A stretch of DNA of 25,048 nt from Phlebiopsis flavidoalba. Lineage: Eukaryota; Basidiomycota; Agaricomycetes; Polyporales; Phanerochaetaceae. Every line of letters starts with the position of its first letter. The first letter of the stretch is position 1. The notes beneath the pieces are model-generated. The model was not told where the DNA came from, did not search any database, and saw only the letters and a list, made by a program, of their open reading frames with translations. Positions 1-10,805 of the stretch are shown one piece after another. Location: assembly GCA_035772785.1 (NCBI GenBank), contig JAOCPU010000109.1:1-25048 (forward strand). Direction: 5' to 3'. The position numbers were made by a program, and so were the translations under genes.

Positions 1-1106
1 CGCTACACACAGTCCTCTCGAAGCAACGATGATGTAAGACGCAACATGACAGGACCACATACTTCTGATCGCTTATTCGTACCCATACGGAAGCCGCACT
101 GGGTGCTCTGCCAGCTATGAGAATACCATGCGGTGCGGCTAACGCATACGTGCATCGCTTGTGTATCCTCTGGCCTTCTCCTCCCGCCAGCCAACGTCAC
201 GTATTCTCGGCTTCGCCTCAGATTGAATGCGATATTGCAGGCATTTGAGACAGCAACTCATGGTTGAAAACAAATCTAGATCTGTCCGGACTATTGGCAA
301 GCGGCAGAACTAATCGCTTGTGCGCAAGCGGTCCTCACCTGGGGCAGTCGACTATGCCACATAGCTGCTGCGGAGGTGTTCATAGCGGATCACTCACATA
401 GGGAAACCTCCATGTATGCAGAACTTGTAACGGTATTCGCACTGTAGCGAAGGAAGATTGCATCAATGAAGTTTTCATCCTTGTTGCCAACATTTTCACT
501 TTGCTGCCAATGCAAAGTTGCACACAACTATTGAAACGCTACTATGTACTGCACATTATCTGGGAACTAGGTGCACCGCTAGTAGTCAAGTAACTAATGG
601 CGTTCGGAGGATGCGCGGACAATAAGATGAGCAGCTCGTGCAAGTATTTGAGCCTACACATACCACTTGGACAGTCACACAGCCATTCTCGTTGTTCGCT
701 TACTCCCAGTTCTTGTGCTCCGGGGGAGGACTGTGTGGCTTCAGGTTCGACGTTCAATATGAGCTGTTTGACGGTAACTCTGTATATTGTGCAGCTCACA
801 TGAGTGCAGTGCGCATCGAGGCTTTTGTTGTTTTCGGCATACCTGTCGCAGCTTTTCACTTGACCAAACACTCCTCTTGCACGTCAACGCTGTTACTCCC
901 AGCGGCGAGGGACGGCTACTGCTGCTCCATAGATCCTGTGTAATTCTCGACAGAGTAGGTCACAGTCCTCTTTGGAGCCTGTGAGTGGACCGAGGATGAG
1001 GGACCTGGGACTTCGTGCATGTCGTTAGTACTTGCGCGGGGGTGGGTGTCCTTCGACAGGGCAAGGCTACTGATAAGGCGCGGATGGTCCGGGGCGTCAT
1101 AACAAC
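1..1106. other. No gene recognised
   Basis: Open frames here are 110 codons or shorter on both strands, overlap one another and show no protein motif I recognise. There is no convincing splice pattern joining them. Base composition is near balanced, with no long low-complexity tract. It may be decayed intergenic or repeat DNA. Confidence 0.5.
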
Positions 1107-1263
1107 AGCCGATGGACCTGTATACGGTCCTGTGCAAGTATTTCTGACTTTATTAGTTATCCTTCTCTCACCAATTGCTGAGCAGGAGCCGATGGACTGT
1201 ATACGGGCCGGCGCAAGCATTTCGGCCTTATTAGTTATCCTTCTCTCACCGATCACTGAGCAG
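1107..1263. repeat. Two-unit tandem repeat, about 79 bp
   Basis: Unit 1 (1107-1186) and unit 2 (1187-1263) both begin AGCCGATGGAC, pass through TATACGG and GCAAG, and share TTATTAGTTATCCTTCTCTC before ending at GCTGAGCAG or ACTGAGCAG. They differ by several substitutions and small indels, so the duplication is not recent. No coding or regulatory role is visible. Confidence 0.85.
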
Positions 1264-1502
1264 TCTTCGGTATCAACTTCTTGATCATGTGTAGTTTGGC
1301 TCCCGCAGCTCTGGCAAGGTCGGTGGTAATAATGTAAATGGGATGTTTCATAGTGCTTCTCTTTGGTTTTTCTTTGGTATTTTCATCCGTTCTGGTCTTT
1401 GCTCGCGCACGTTCTCGGATCTCCGAGTCACACTCAGATTGGTTACCACATGTGAGCGTTAGCACCTGACTTCCAGTGCTCGCTGAAAACTAGTACTACC
1501 AT

Positions 1503-1554
1503 AAAAGAAAAAAAAAAGAAAAAAGAAAAAAAAAAAAAAACTAAAATAAAAAAC
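1503..1554. repeat. A-rich low-complexity tract
   Basis: About 50 bp are almost pure A with scattered G, C and T. It could be the remnant poly(A) tail of a retroposed sequence, with the body to its left, or simple slippage. No target-site duplication was identified around it, so retroposition is not shown. Confidence 0.8.
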
Positions 1555-2812
1555 GTACCCCAGTAACCCATTGTACAGTCTTTACAGTCTTCGGACCCAC
1601 CGTCGGTACGTCAAGTAGCTACAATAGATTTAGTTCACGGTCCCTGAGGCCTACGGGCTAACCGTGTCCGTCTGTTAGTGCTATCGCCACATGCCTAGCT
1701 CGCTCGTTTTTACCTCCGCGCGCATACCACAAGTCAGCAGGCCCCTGGCTTGTTTGTTGGTGACGATTGGCGTTTTGAAAAAGAAGACTCAAAGGTCCGA
1801 GTCTCGTTGCAAAGATCTGGATGTGTATTGTCAAGCCAAGACCACGGATGCAATCCGTCAAACGCTACAACAGAAGTCTCATGACACAGCCCTCATCGGC
1901 AAAGTGCGATCAACTTGCGGACGATGCAATCCACCATTTGCCAAGCGTCCCGCCCCCCCCCCACCCTCATGCGCAGAAAACCGCCGCAAGATCCCTTACA
2001 TTGGGCCGTGGTTTTTTGCGCTGCAAATGGTTTGCGAAGATGTATTTAACCCCACGGTGGGGTTTAGATGACCACAACTGCAGACCTGGGGATTTTGATC
2101 GCGGCAGCGCTCTGTAGGACCCCGTTAGTTCCGATTGTGTTGGTACCATAGAACTGGCAGCTTACCTGCACAAAACGCAAACCAGCCTAGTATTTTGATA
2201 ATCGCCACCTGGCACGCGCACAAAAAAAATCACGGACATTATGCTGACCAGGGGACCGTGTTAGGATCCATCTCTCTGAAATCCTGAACTGGTAGGCGGT
2301 GCTGTGAGGAACACAATGGGTATGTATACAAGAGGAACAAGAACAAGCAATGTACCTAGTACGTCGACCTACAACAAGATGCGAGCCTTGTGTATGGCGT
2401 CCGTATGAACAGGAACGTTCTAGCTACATCGACCTAGACCTATTTATAAGCCATGCACCACCGTTATTGTATTCTACTCGGTATGTCCGCCGATTGGAAG
2501 CAGACTCATTTCCCATCCGTATTGCAGATTGGCCAGTCGGCATTAATATCACCAGCGCAATATTGATTTGATTCTTGATGGCGATTGTAATCCTAAATAC
2601 GTCAACAACAAATTTACACAACCTCTCGTTTACTCACAGAAGATTCAAACGGTACGTAAAAAACTTGGGCCGCGGTCCGCTAGTTGTACTTGGGAGAGGT
2701 CAGGGGGTTTTGGGATCTGCGATACAGCTCGGCTTGCAAGTGGACATTGAACTCATTGCTTAGTAATCGGTGGACTCTATAGAATGAATACAATGGCAAC
2801 TCCTCTGCACCC
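1555..2812. other. No gene recognised; contains C10 run and short inverted repeat
   Basis: The longest open frame (1691-2071, plus) has no recognisable domain, and its proline stretch comes from the run of ten C at 1953-1962. A perfect 8-bp inverted repeat with a one-base centre lies at 2048-2064 (AACCCCAC/GTGGGGTT). Nothing else is supportable before the ATG at 2813. Confidence 0.5.
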
Positions 2813-3555
2813 ATGGCGGGTGCAAACGAAAAGCCTTTGCCCTCTACCACGACGTCGTATGCATCCCCCTCTGTATCCGACCAGACTCTTGACACCCTCA
2901 AGAGTATTCTCGAGCGCAATCGAGAGCTGATTGCGATGTATGGTCTGTGCTCGGCTTGTGCTCTTGAGAATATTTCACGCCAGTCGTTACTCACCTCCAT
3001 TTTGCTGTGTCAAATCCAGCGACAAACGCAGGAGTGCTACTAGAGCCACTGCTTAAGGGTAGTCGGGACACTGTGGTAGCCGAGCTCTATGCTCTTGAGG
3101 AAAGGATTCAGCAACTGCTGAATATGGCTGAGAAGGGTGAGTGTTGTTATGCCCTCTCCCAGCTCTTGTCTACTCACCATTTCGTGCTAGGCATCGATAT
3201 TTCTACTCCTTTCGGGGCGGTCATACTCTCTACTAGCTGTCACGGCCCGCGTTCTTGATGGACTGCTAGGAACTCGATCGAGAAGGCCATCCACGCCAGG
3301 TGAACGCGCCGACCGAGGAGTCGCAAAAGGGGCAAAGAATGCCTTCCACCCTCGCAGATAGTCAGCATGAGGACGACGAGGACATGCCAGAGCTCGAACA
3401 TTCATTTTCTCCTCACTGACGAGGTCCGTGCCTTCTTTGCTCGGATCCATGAGAGGATTGGTAAACTACGCGGTAAATTTAATGATATATTTGCTTATCA
3501 CTCTTCTTATATTACCCACATGGCCCCAACATCACAAAGCTTTCTATTCCGTTAG
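2813..3555 (+). pseudogene. Family A remnant: small helical agaricomycete hypothetical protein, frameshifted
   Basis: Coding-like blocks run in one direction but in different frames. The first starts at ATG 2813 and contains LDTLKSILERNRELIAMYG. The second, around 3025-3136, contains LLEPLLKGSRDTVVAELYAL and EERIQQLL. An intron follows at 3137-3190 (GTGAGT donor, GCTAG acceptor). An acidic block from about 3340 contains DSQHEDDEDMPELEHSF, and a last block from about 3418 contains DEVRAFFARIHERIGKLRGK. The order (Ser/Thr-rich start, helix, acidic linker, second helix) matches, from memory, short hypothetical proteins present in many copies in agaricomycete genomes. Their function is unknown to me. 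At least two single-base frame changes and stops (TAG at 3041, TGA near 3418) prevent one reading frame. The minus-strand frame 2680-3000 is antisense to it. The family call is recollection; the frame breaks are seen directly. Confidence 0.6.
3137..3190 (+). other. Probable intron in family A remnant
   Basis: GTGAGT donor, pyrimidine-rich centre, TAG acceptor, 54 bp. It falls immediately after the helix ending LLNMAEKG. Its length is a multiple of three, so the frame also reads through without splicing. Confidence 0.55.
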
Positions 3556-4099
3556 TACTGGGGACATGAGGGGGTAGCCTACTCACCATCCTGATAAAAG
3601 GCTCGACGTGATGGCAAGAGCAGGCCCTAACACCGCAGACACGTGGGATGTCTGAGGGACACGTCATAATGCTACGAACGCGTCATGACGCGGCGCAGCA
3701 CTCTGCCCGCCGCAGCCCGCCCTCCGTGCTACTAAACCCGCCGCAGCGAAGCACGCTTTTTCTTCTTTTTGATTATAGAAAAGTAAAATCTTTTTGTTTT
3801 CAGCACTTGCCCTGTTCTTTGCACTCCCAGCGCAGTCTCGTTATGGATGAGAATCTTGCCTGAGGTCGCTAGAAGGTACCGTGAGGCGAAGGTGAGATGT
3901 GGTAGGTGGTATTGTAGTGGCCGCGAGATATCTGCAGACCAGACGAATCAGCGCGAACGAATAATCACGCTTACCTAACACCCCGCACGAGAGACAGAAC
4001 ACTCTCTCAAGTGTTGAACCGAGCGCCAACATACTATCGATTTTGAGAGCGAGACGAGAACGAGAAACGAGACGCGTACACGACGTAACGAGAAAACGT
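3556..4099. other. No gene recognised
   Basis: Short open frames only. A perfect 14-bp palindrome, CGCGTCATGACGCG, lies at 3679-3692. No promoter or coding structure could be supported. Confidence 0.45.
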
Positions 4100-4800
4100 G
4101 TGATAATCCGAGATGGGGGGAAACCCGAAGTTGGGTACATGCGCTTCCCGGCGCTCGCGACTTATGTAGGGAAACAGCCGCACCGCTACCGTGCTCTCGG
4201 TCGGGGGTCCACCGGTCATTTACCTACAGACAAAGAAGAAAGAAAGAAGAGTAGTGGAGTAAGGAATGGGGGAAAAGAAAAGGGTTCTAGGCCGCGGAAG
4301 GCGCACCGCGTCCGAAACGGGAAATCCGGCGGCGACAGGCGAGGGCGCGACCTATTACATGCGCGGATTGACCCCAAGAAACGCGGGCCGTTACCTCTCG
4401 CCGTCAAAGGCCGGGTCCTCGTTGAAAGGTTGACCCTTGGCCCAAGAATCTAGAAACGAATAAAACTAAATGATTATCTTGTGCTCCAAAATACCGGTTC
4501 TGGAGCGCGCTACGCGCGCGAACCTGGTATTCAGTCTTGCGGCGCGTTTCGGGTCGAATTGAGAAGGAAGAAACGGGGCGCGGACGCACTCGATGGCGAG
4601 CGGGAAGCGATGCGAACACGCGCACGGCGGCGCGACGCCCTACCGAGACCGCGCTAGACAAGCTTGACAGACGGACGAGCTTGGTGGTCGGGTATGGCGT
4701 CCGCGAACGATACGCGCGCGTCGACTGAGTCGCGGGCTCGAGTCCCTAGAGCGGCGCTTTTGTGCATGGTTTACGGCTAGGGAAGCTGTCTCCCTTCAAC
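4100..4800 (+). repeat. Dispersed repeat R1, copy 1, with tRNA-like 3' end
   Basis: This stretch aligns by eye along its length with 10110-10805 and, in part, with 17575-18165 and 19430-19567. Shared landmarks are GTGCTCTCGGYCGGGGGTCC (near 4192), GGAAATCCGG (near 4320), TTGGCCCAAGAATC (near 4437) and CAGTCTTGCG (near 4532). The last 120 bp contain an A-box-like GAGCTTGGTGGT (4677-4688) and a B-box-like GGCTCGAGTCC (4735-4745), as in tRNA-derived SINEs. Open frames inside (for example 4043-4453) are not conserved between copies and are not annotated as genes. Copies are well diverged, so the element is old. It could instead be a solo terminal repeat of another element type. Confidence 0.75.
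4735..4745 (+). promoter_or_regulatory. Pol III B-box-like motif in R1 copy 1
   Basis: GGCTCGAGTCC is close to the B-box consensus GGTTCGANTCC. It sits about 58 bp after an A-box-like motif (4677-4688), within the range seen in tRNA genes with a long variable arm. The motif recurs in copies 2 and 4. Transcription is inference. Confidence 0.4.
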
Positions 4801-5205
4801 ATCTTGCAGAAAGGACGTCAAAAAGGAAGGCAGACGCGGTGGAAAAGTACAGAGAGAGGAAGGCTGTGTTCCTCGGCCTGGTATGCACAGGGTCTCGCTT
4901 GACCACTGTCAGTCGCCCATGTCCGCATGGCCATCTACATGCGTCGCTGTGCGCACTTGGCTGTCTGAGCCCTCAACAAGAAGACAGAGAACCGTCCACG
5001 GCTCGCGTGTAGGAATGATGGAAAGCGAAAGCGAAAACTGCGTGGCAACGACGATAGTCGAGGCTTTCCAAAACCTACAGCCCTTCCATGTCCTCTAGTT
5101 CTATCTGCGGCGTGATCAGGAGTTGCGTCGCCGCTTAGTACTTAGAGCTCGAGTGCACCTGAGGACCAAAGACTTGATAATCCTCTATCCAGAGAATTAT
5201 AGGTG
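4801..5205. other. No gene recognised
   Basis: One 71-codon plus-strand frame (4883-5098) has no recognisable motif. The last 23 bp (5183-5205) match, in reverse complement, 11233-11256 with one substitution and one indel, just outside the R2 repeat. This may be the internal flank of an LTR. Confidence 0.4.
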
Positions 5206-5545
5206 GCGCGAGGGGTCGACAGTTCAGTCAGGCACGCGGCGGAGATCTAGTGAACGGACTGTAAGCCCGGGAATCTCAGAGGTAGGGAAAGGACTCTCTG
5301 TAGTACCTAGTGAACGGACTGTAAGTCCGGGAACTACAAATATATGAGTATACAATGTAGAAGTAGATAAGAAATAAGGTACGCCCTCTCAGAGGTAGGG
5401 AAAGACTCTGAGAGTGGAAGAGGACGCGTGCGCGCACGAAAACGGGCGTGCGGCTGACTAAGCTAAACACGAGCGTCCATTTTAGGTAAGTAGGTTGTAA
5501 CTAACTACGCGAGACGAGAAAATAGTCCGTATGCATATTCTAACA
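5206..5545 (-). mobile_element. LTR-like repeat R2, copy 1
   Basis: On the minus strand this begins TGTTAGAATATG at 5545, the TG start and general form of many Ty1/copia LTRs. The sequence is shared with 24235-24507 and in part with 23462-23560. Shared landmarks on the plus strand are GTACCTAGTGAACGGACTGT (near 5303), a hairpin at 5386-5414, TGCGGCTGAC (near 5449), and the end CATATTCTAACA. A 27-bp segment is directly repeated at 5247-5273 and 5307-5333. No gag or pol was found on either side, so it is a solo LTR or fragment. The LTR call rests on the TG/CA termini and dispersed copies; no target duplication was identified. Confidence 0.55.
5386..5414. repeat. Conserved hairpin in R2 copy 1
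   Basis: CTCTCAGAG at 5386-5394 and CTCTGAGAG at 5406-5414 are perfect inverted arms with an 11-nt loop. The same hairpin is present at 24338-24370, with an 11-bp stem and an 11-nt loop. Confidence 0.75.
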
Positions 5546-6959
5546 AGACTTGCATGTGACGGCGCGACAAAGCAACGCCGACGATGAGTGCGCTGGTTGA
5601 TGATGTCATTGATGCCAATCAAAAAGCGTCGGCAATATAGCTAGGAGGGCACGATGTCATGGCGAGAGCCTAAGGGCATCAAACATCCGACGGGACTCCG
5701 GGATCCAGATACGAGAAAGCGTAGTGAGCTTGCAAAGGGAGAGGGTTACGGTATGCATGATGCGGCCGTACGGAGGAAAGCCCAATAACAAGGATGAAAT
5801 AAATTATAATAATTAATTACCTGCACAAGGCAAATACGTCCACGTGGTGTAGCCGAAACAGCGTGTTTGCCTCAGACTCTGCACGCATACCGTCCTCTAG
5901 CCTCTTCGGCACTTGCTCCCTCCGTCTACTGCACTATCGACACTTGCACTCTCTCACTAGCTGCGCGAGTCCAATCTCGTGCTAACAATCTGCGTTTTCT
6001 GAGCGCGCCACGGAGTCAACTCGTTGCCGCCGAAGTAATCTCCGTCGGCCTCCTGTCGTTGAAGCTGACTCGATCTGACGAAGAGGGTATCACAACTGGC
6101 TGGCTGTATACAGCAGGATGATTCAAACAGGCCCTCCAGTGAGTTCCAAATTGAAACTCATCATCTACTGATACTGACCCTGATAAGAAGTCAACATCTG
6201 CATGGTCCACAACGGCGCCCCGAGCAGCAGCCACGAGTAGAGTTTCCGACGATTTCCAACCGGAGGCCCTTGGAATGTCAGTACCTCATAACATAACTGG
6301 CTACGATCGCCCCTTTCTCTCTAATCACCTTGATTTCAAGAAACTTTTCTGCCAGGACTATCGTCACAAAAGTAGTCGACGCACACGACAGAAACAGCTT
6401 GGATGTGTCTTTGTGTCCGCAACATGGAGACCTAAATCCCCGATAAGATTGCCCCCGGTAAAAGTGCCGTTCTAACCAGCCATGGGGAGGAGCCTCACTT
6501 CGCTGGGCGGACGATCGGACGTATTGGTTGGCATTCTACTGTCCCAACCCTCCCTTCTCCGGGCTGTTCGAAGCCTGCCTCGCATATTGTGGAAAAGCGT
6601 TTTTCCTACATGTACGTTGTGTGACTCCGCTATCAGTATAGCGGTGTAAGACTAGCTGCAGGGTGGCCGCTTCGTCGAACATATTCGTGATTCCTGGGAG
6701 CAGATTATCCCGGAAATCCCTGGTAAACCTGACGACACGTCTTAACGGTACACACACACCTCAGTGGGTATGCCGGCACTCTCGCCTTCCGGTGGAATAT
6801 GATTGCTGCTTCCTTCGATGCCTTCCCATGGCGGACTGGGCACCTTGACCCGCCTACACACAAGTCGCAAAAAGCGCTGTAAATGCCGCAAAACGTGCAA
6901 CGTATGACTCTCCTCCTACGAATGACCGAAGTATCATACCTCGCATACCATTCGCCCTA
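5546..6959. other. Unassigned region with possible decayed coding fragments
   Basis: No gene model holds. Plus-strand fragments with coding-like composition occur at 5867-6118 (a Ser/Arg-rich stretch, then RSDEEGITTGWLYTAG) and in a longer frame ending at 6472 (contains MSVPHNITGYDRPFLSNHLD). They lie just upstream of the family B remnant on the same strand and could be its degraded N-terminal part. Between 6475 and 6959 nothing is supportable. Confidence 0.3.
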
Positions 6960-9600
6960 ATGTGAAGGAGTACCTCACCCAGTACATCGATCCCGTTATG
7001 GCTTCCAACGATCAAACAACTCGTGGATTCTGGACACGAAAGTGCCGCGGCTGGGTCTGGTCATTGATGCCACCCAGAACCAATCGTGGATGTCGTCGCT
7101 AAAGTACATGCTGCCATACAGCGGCCTGCCCATCTGGATACGATACGGCATCTCTCGTCCCCAAGGCGTTCTTGAGAATCATACTCTCAAGGGCTTTACT
7201 CCCCTCCAACGACGACGTGTATCGCGCAAGGGTTGAGGCTGAAAAGGATGGTTTGTGGCCATCAGCTACTCCGCCTGTTGTGAAATCATCCTCATCCGAT
7301 GTAACCCCCCCGGGACCTCCTACTGCCGATTCTACGACGCGCAGCGAATCGGAGCGTCACCCCACCAGTTATGCCCATCCTTGATGCCCTGTGCGCCAAA
7401 GCCACTCCCGGACTCCAGGCAGTTTCAAGGAGAAACTCCTTTACAGTTCTTTGCTCGGCAAGCAAGACTTCGTGAAGAAATTATGAAAGAGAGAAAAGCC
7501 AGGCAGAGCGCACACTTCGAGAGAAGCGTGAAGCTGAGCAAAATGCCCTTGAACGACCCCAGCAGTCGCTCGCGGTCCAAGTGTGTACCATTGGGATGAA
7601 CAAACTCACGGGGACAAGGAATACTACGTGCGCACCTATTGTGGTCAAACACGATTGAAGCACGACATCTGGCCCACTACCAGCCACGCGATGCGTATCT
7701 ATCACAGTGCAATCGACGAATGGGACGTGTGGCGCATTTGGCCTCGATCCCCATTTGGGTGGACCAGTGAGGATGACGATTACGACATGGATATTGACAC
7801 ACGCGATATACTGGAAGAGGGGGAGATATCTGACAATCCCGGACCGTCGAGTCGAGATGCCAGCCTTAACACAGCCCGCGCATGTCCCCTCAACAGCAAT
7901 GTTACCCCAGGGTGACGTGGTGACTTCCTCATTGACATCCCAGTGGTACTGCCCTCGACATCCCATACGCGTACCAGCGCCAAGGCCATTTCTCGATCGG
8001 ACGCATCTTCTCAAGGTCTTGCGTCCAGAAGGTGCGCGATCAACATCACTTTGTATCGAGCAGTCAGGGGTCTCCGGGCACGCCACAGCCTATCCCGCCA
8101 TCACCATCGGTCCCGATCGCGATCACCGATTCGTCTAGCTCGTCCTGAGCATGCCAGTAGGGGATCCAAGGTCGTTCACGGGCACACGAACGCGACGGAA
8201 GTCTCACGCGCAAAAAACACGACCCTCGAGCCGGATGACGGATCAGGCTTTACTCACGAAGGAGGAGATGGAAGCTCGCCTCGAAGTATACTATGAGGAA
8301 GGCTCCCTTCGGCACTCCCGTACCCGCTTGACAGTATCGACGCTGTCTTCCGATATCGGTACGGCCTCCTCATCGATTCTCCTTTATATCTCTAGTACAT
8401 CATTGGAGCCACCACGATCCACTGAAAAGGATATGGGGATTCTTTGGGTCCTCTATTGGCGTACTCATGGCATTCCATCCTCCTGGCAGCTGCACGCAAG
8501 CGAGTTCACGGCCAGAATGCTCACCGATCAGGATTTGCCCGAACATTTATCCGACCTTGCTACGGGCGCGCAAACGGAAGCACTGGGATACACGTTTTCG
8601 TGCGACTCGATTCCGCAAGGTTGCTATAGGGTCTCCCAGTCTTTCGTCATTCGGAACAACTCACAAGGCTTCGTCCTGTTTGGTAGCGGCCCGCAGGATT
8701 TTCCCATGGACGCTGGTTTGTCCCGTCGGCGACTACATGTGCTGAGATCCTACGGCGCGAGGTGGGGTCCAGACAAAGCGTGCATCGTCCGTGGCATGCT
8801 TCAACGCGGCATGCCTTTTCGCATTGTAGCCGCCTGTTTCGGAGCAGATGAAGCTGGCTCTCTCGCACCAAGGACAAGACCCTCTCGACGATCCTTTCGG
8901 CGGCCTCGGCTGGAGAATGCCGAGCTTCAAAGCCACAAGACTTGATTATCTACTATATGAGCACTATTGCGCCGCGTTCCTTCGTAGAAACGATCATGCC
9001 CGCGCGGCGCTCACTCAAGGCGGTATCATTTGGCGGCTGACACTGCAATACCTGGATGACCATTACGGTTCTCAAGGGCCCCGTCAAGAATGTGGAACGG
9101 GCGCAGCTTGTCATGATTGATGATCGTCCATATCTTGAAGACGTCTTAACATCAAGCGAACAAAACATCATTTGCGGGGTGTATAAAATCTTGAATGGTA
9201 CGTTCGGTTTGTGTACTCTGGAACCATTTGCATTGCTGATACGCGCCACAGGCAAATTTGCAGATCGGGGTGTTCGCTGGCACCCTGCGGCGACAACAAC
9301 TAGCGGCGATTATTCATGGTGGCCAAGACAGGTTACGTGGAAGGAATCAGGCGCGGACGCAGGATATTGGACTTCTCAGAATGAGGAATGGTTCCAGGAG
9401 AGGTTGGCACAAATCCGCGAGGGCAAAAAGCAGCCACACACCACGACACAATGGAAACACTATCTGAGGTACGGGGGTCGGTCGGCACGACACGACACCC
9501 TCATGGATGCGGTGGAGGACCAATCGGCGCGCATCCTGGTCCTTGAACGACGTTTGATTTCGTACTTTACATTGTACTATAGCCAATGCCTACAAGTTCT
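6960..9600 (+). pseudogene. Family B remnant: large agaricomycete multicopy hypothetical protein, frameshifted
   Basis: Consecutive coding blocks on one strand fit one long protein but switch frame repeatedly. About 7042-7200: SLKYMLPYSGLPIWIRYG. 7180-7383: DDVYRARVEAEKDGLWPSA, then a Pro/Ser linker. 7425-7580: FFARQARLREE and a charged helix. 7585-7830: YHWDEQTHGDKEYY, DEWDVWRIWPRSPFGW and acidic DDDYDMDIDT. 8410-8830: HGIPSSWQ, GFVLFGSGPQDFPMDAGLS, RSYGARWGPDKA, MLQRGMPFRI. 8900-9050: GLGWRMPSF and GGIIWRLTLQYL. 9056-9197 ends CGVYKILNG. After an intron come YSWWPRQVTWKESGADAGYW and NEEWFQERLAQIREG. This block order matches, from memory, a very large family of agaricomycete proteins of unknown function; no enzymatic motif is visible. 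Stops between blocks (for example at 7234, 7381 and 7913) mean no full product. The 201-aa minus-strand frame at 7481-8086 is antisense. Confidence 0.75.
9198..9251 (+). other. Intron in family B remnant
   Basis: 54 bp, GTACGT donor and CCACAG acceptor, with CTGAT as possible branch site. Splicing joins ...GVYKILN to GKFADRGVRWHP in frame through a split glycine codon. That keeps the GVYK and WWPR motifs in the order and close spacing expected for the family. Confidence 0.65.
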
Positions 9601-10109
9601 ATTTTGCAGCTTTTCACCGCGAGTGCAAATCCTAAGACTATGCGACGGTCCACTATGGGGTGGTATCGCAATCATCCTGTCGAGACGGGTCATTGGTCCA
9701 GCCTTAGAAGAGCTACCGATAGCGCCTACTTTCATACGCGAACCGATTTTACGCCGCCACCGAACACATCATTCGCGGCCTTGCTTCTGTCTTCATGTCT
9801 CCACTGAGTCGATAGGTCCCGGTCGAGAAATCTCCATGGCGCCATGCGTCATGCTTACCCGCCCCCATTTCGAACTGAGAGCGCCTGCGTGGGACGGGCC
9901 AATTCATCTCCCGGTTGCGCACTGAGCGCGATAGTACTAAGCCTACCATGCAAGCGGAATCTGTAATGGAAACCGCCAGGCCCAAGCAACTTGCTGACGC
10001 ACATTCTAGCGTGCCCGATGCCGCGATAGGCAGGATGATTCGACATGGGCACTTGCAGGGTCAAGGGCTTGAGGGCCATAACAACGTAAAGACTCACTCG
10101 GAAGGTACA
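9601..10109. other. No separate gene; possible C-terminal tail of family B
   Basis: The frame containing the WWPR block stays open to 9925 but loses family resemblance after about 9570. A short alternative-frame block near 9583 (AYKFYFAAFHRECKS) might continue the protein. Frames at 9915-10175 have no recognisable content. Confidence 0.35.
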
Positions 10110-10805
10110 CGATGGTCCATGTCCGAAAGAGGAGACAGGCTGGGTACCTGCGCGCACGACCTATATAGGAAATAGTCGCCCACATACCGTGCTCTCGGCC
10201 GGGGGTCCCGGTCCTCGACGCGCATACGAAAAACGAAGGAAGGGAGAGGCGGAATGAGGGTAGGGTTGAATTCAAGCCGCGGAAGACAGGCCGCATCCGA
10301 AAGGGGAAATCCGGGGTGACAGGCGAGGGCACGACCCCCATCTACATGCGCGGACCAACCTCAAAGAACGCGGGACGTCGCCTCTCGCAGCTATCGACCG
10401 GGTCCTTTCATCGACGGCGGGTCCAAATTGGCCCTCCAAGTTGGCCCAAGAATCTGGCAAAGAATGAGTATGATAAAAGTTCATTTTGCCCCATCCAAGC
10501 ACATTTCCTCCCGCGCCACCGTACGCACGAACGTGGTATGCATTCAGTCTTGCGACGCGGTCCACGGTCATTGGGGGAGAGGGAAATGGGGTGCTGACGC
10601 GCTCGATGGCGGGCGGGAGGCCGACGCGAACGCGCGCACGATGGCGCGACATTATATTGAGGCTGCGGTTGACCGAAGGCATGCTCGGCGGCACATCAAC
10701 GGATATGGCGTCATCGCGCTCGCGTGCGGTTTGCGTGCATCCGCGGGTCGCCGGTTCGAGCTCCGGAACAATTAGCGTGCGCATCTCGACGCTAGGGTGA
10801 TTCTC
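10110..10805 (+). repeat. Dispersed repeat R1, copy 2, with tRNA-like 3' end
   Basis: Collinear with 4100-4800: GTGCTCTCGGCCGGGGGTCC (near 10189), GGGAAATCCGGGGTGACAGG (near 10304), TTGGCCCAAGAATC (near 10441), CAGTCTTGCGACGCGGTCC (near 10545) and, at the 3' end, TATGGCGTCATCGCGCTCGC followed by GGTTCGAGCTCC (10753-10764). The last matches the Pol III B box apart from one added base. The 232-codon minus-strand frame 10272-10970 runs through the repeat and is not conserved in copy 1, so it is not called as a gene. Confidence 0.75.

Noticed and set aside
2048..2064. Terminator-like inverted repeat AACCCCAC/GTGGGGTT
   Set aside because: The centre is a single base, so no stable hairpin can form, and the window is fungal.
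4043..4453. 136-codon plus-strand frame rich in Arg and Lys
   Set aside because: It covers the border of R1 copy 1 and has no counterpart in the other copies; composition reflects GC- and purine-rich repeat DNA.
4677..4745. A functional tRNA gene in the R1 3' end
   Set aside because: No acceptor stem or standard cloverleaf could be paired by eye, and the A-to-B box distance is long; tRNA-derived repeat fits better.
7481..8086. 201-codon minus-strand frame
   Set aside because: It is antisense to family B blocks that carry the recognisable motifs on the plus strand.
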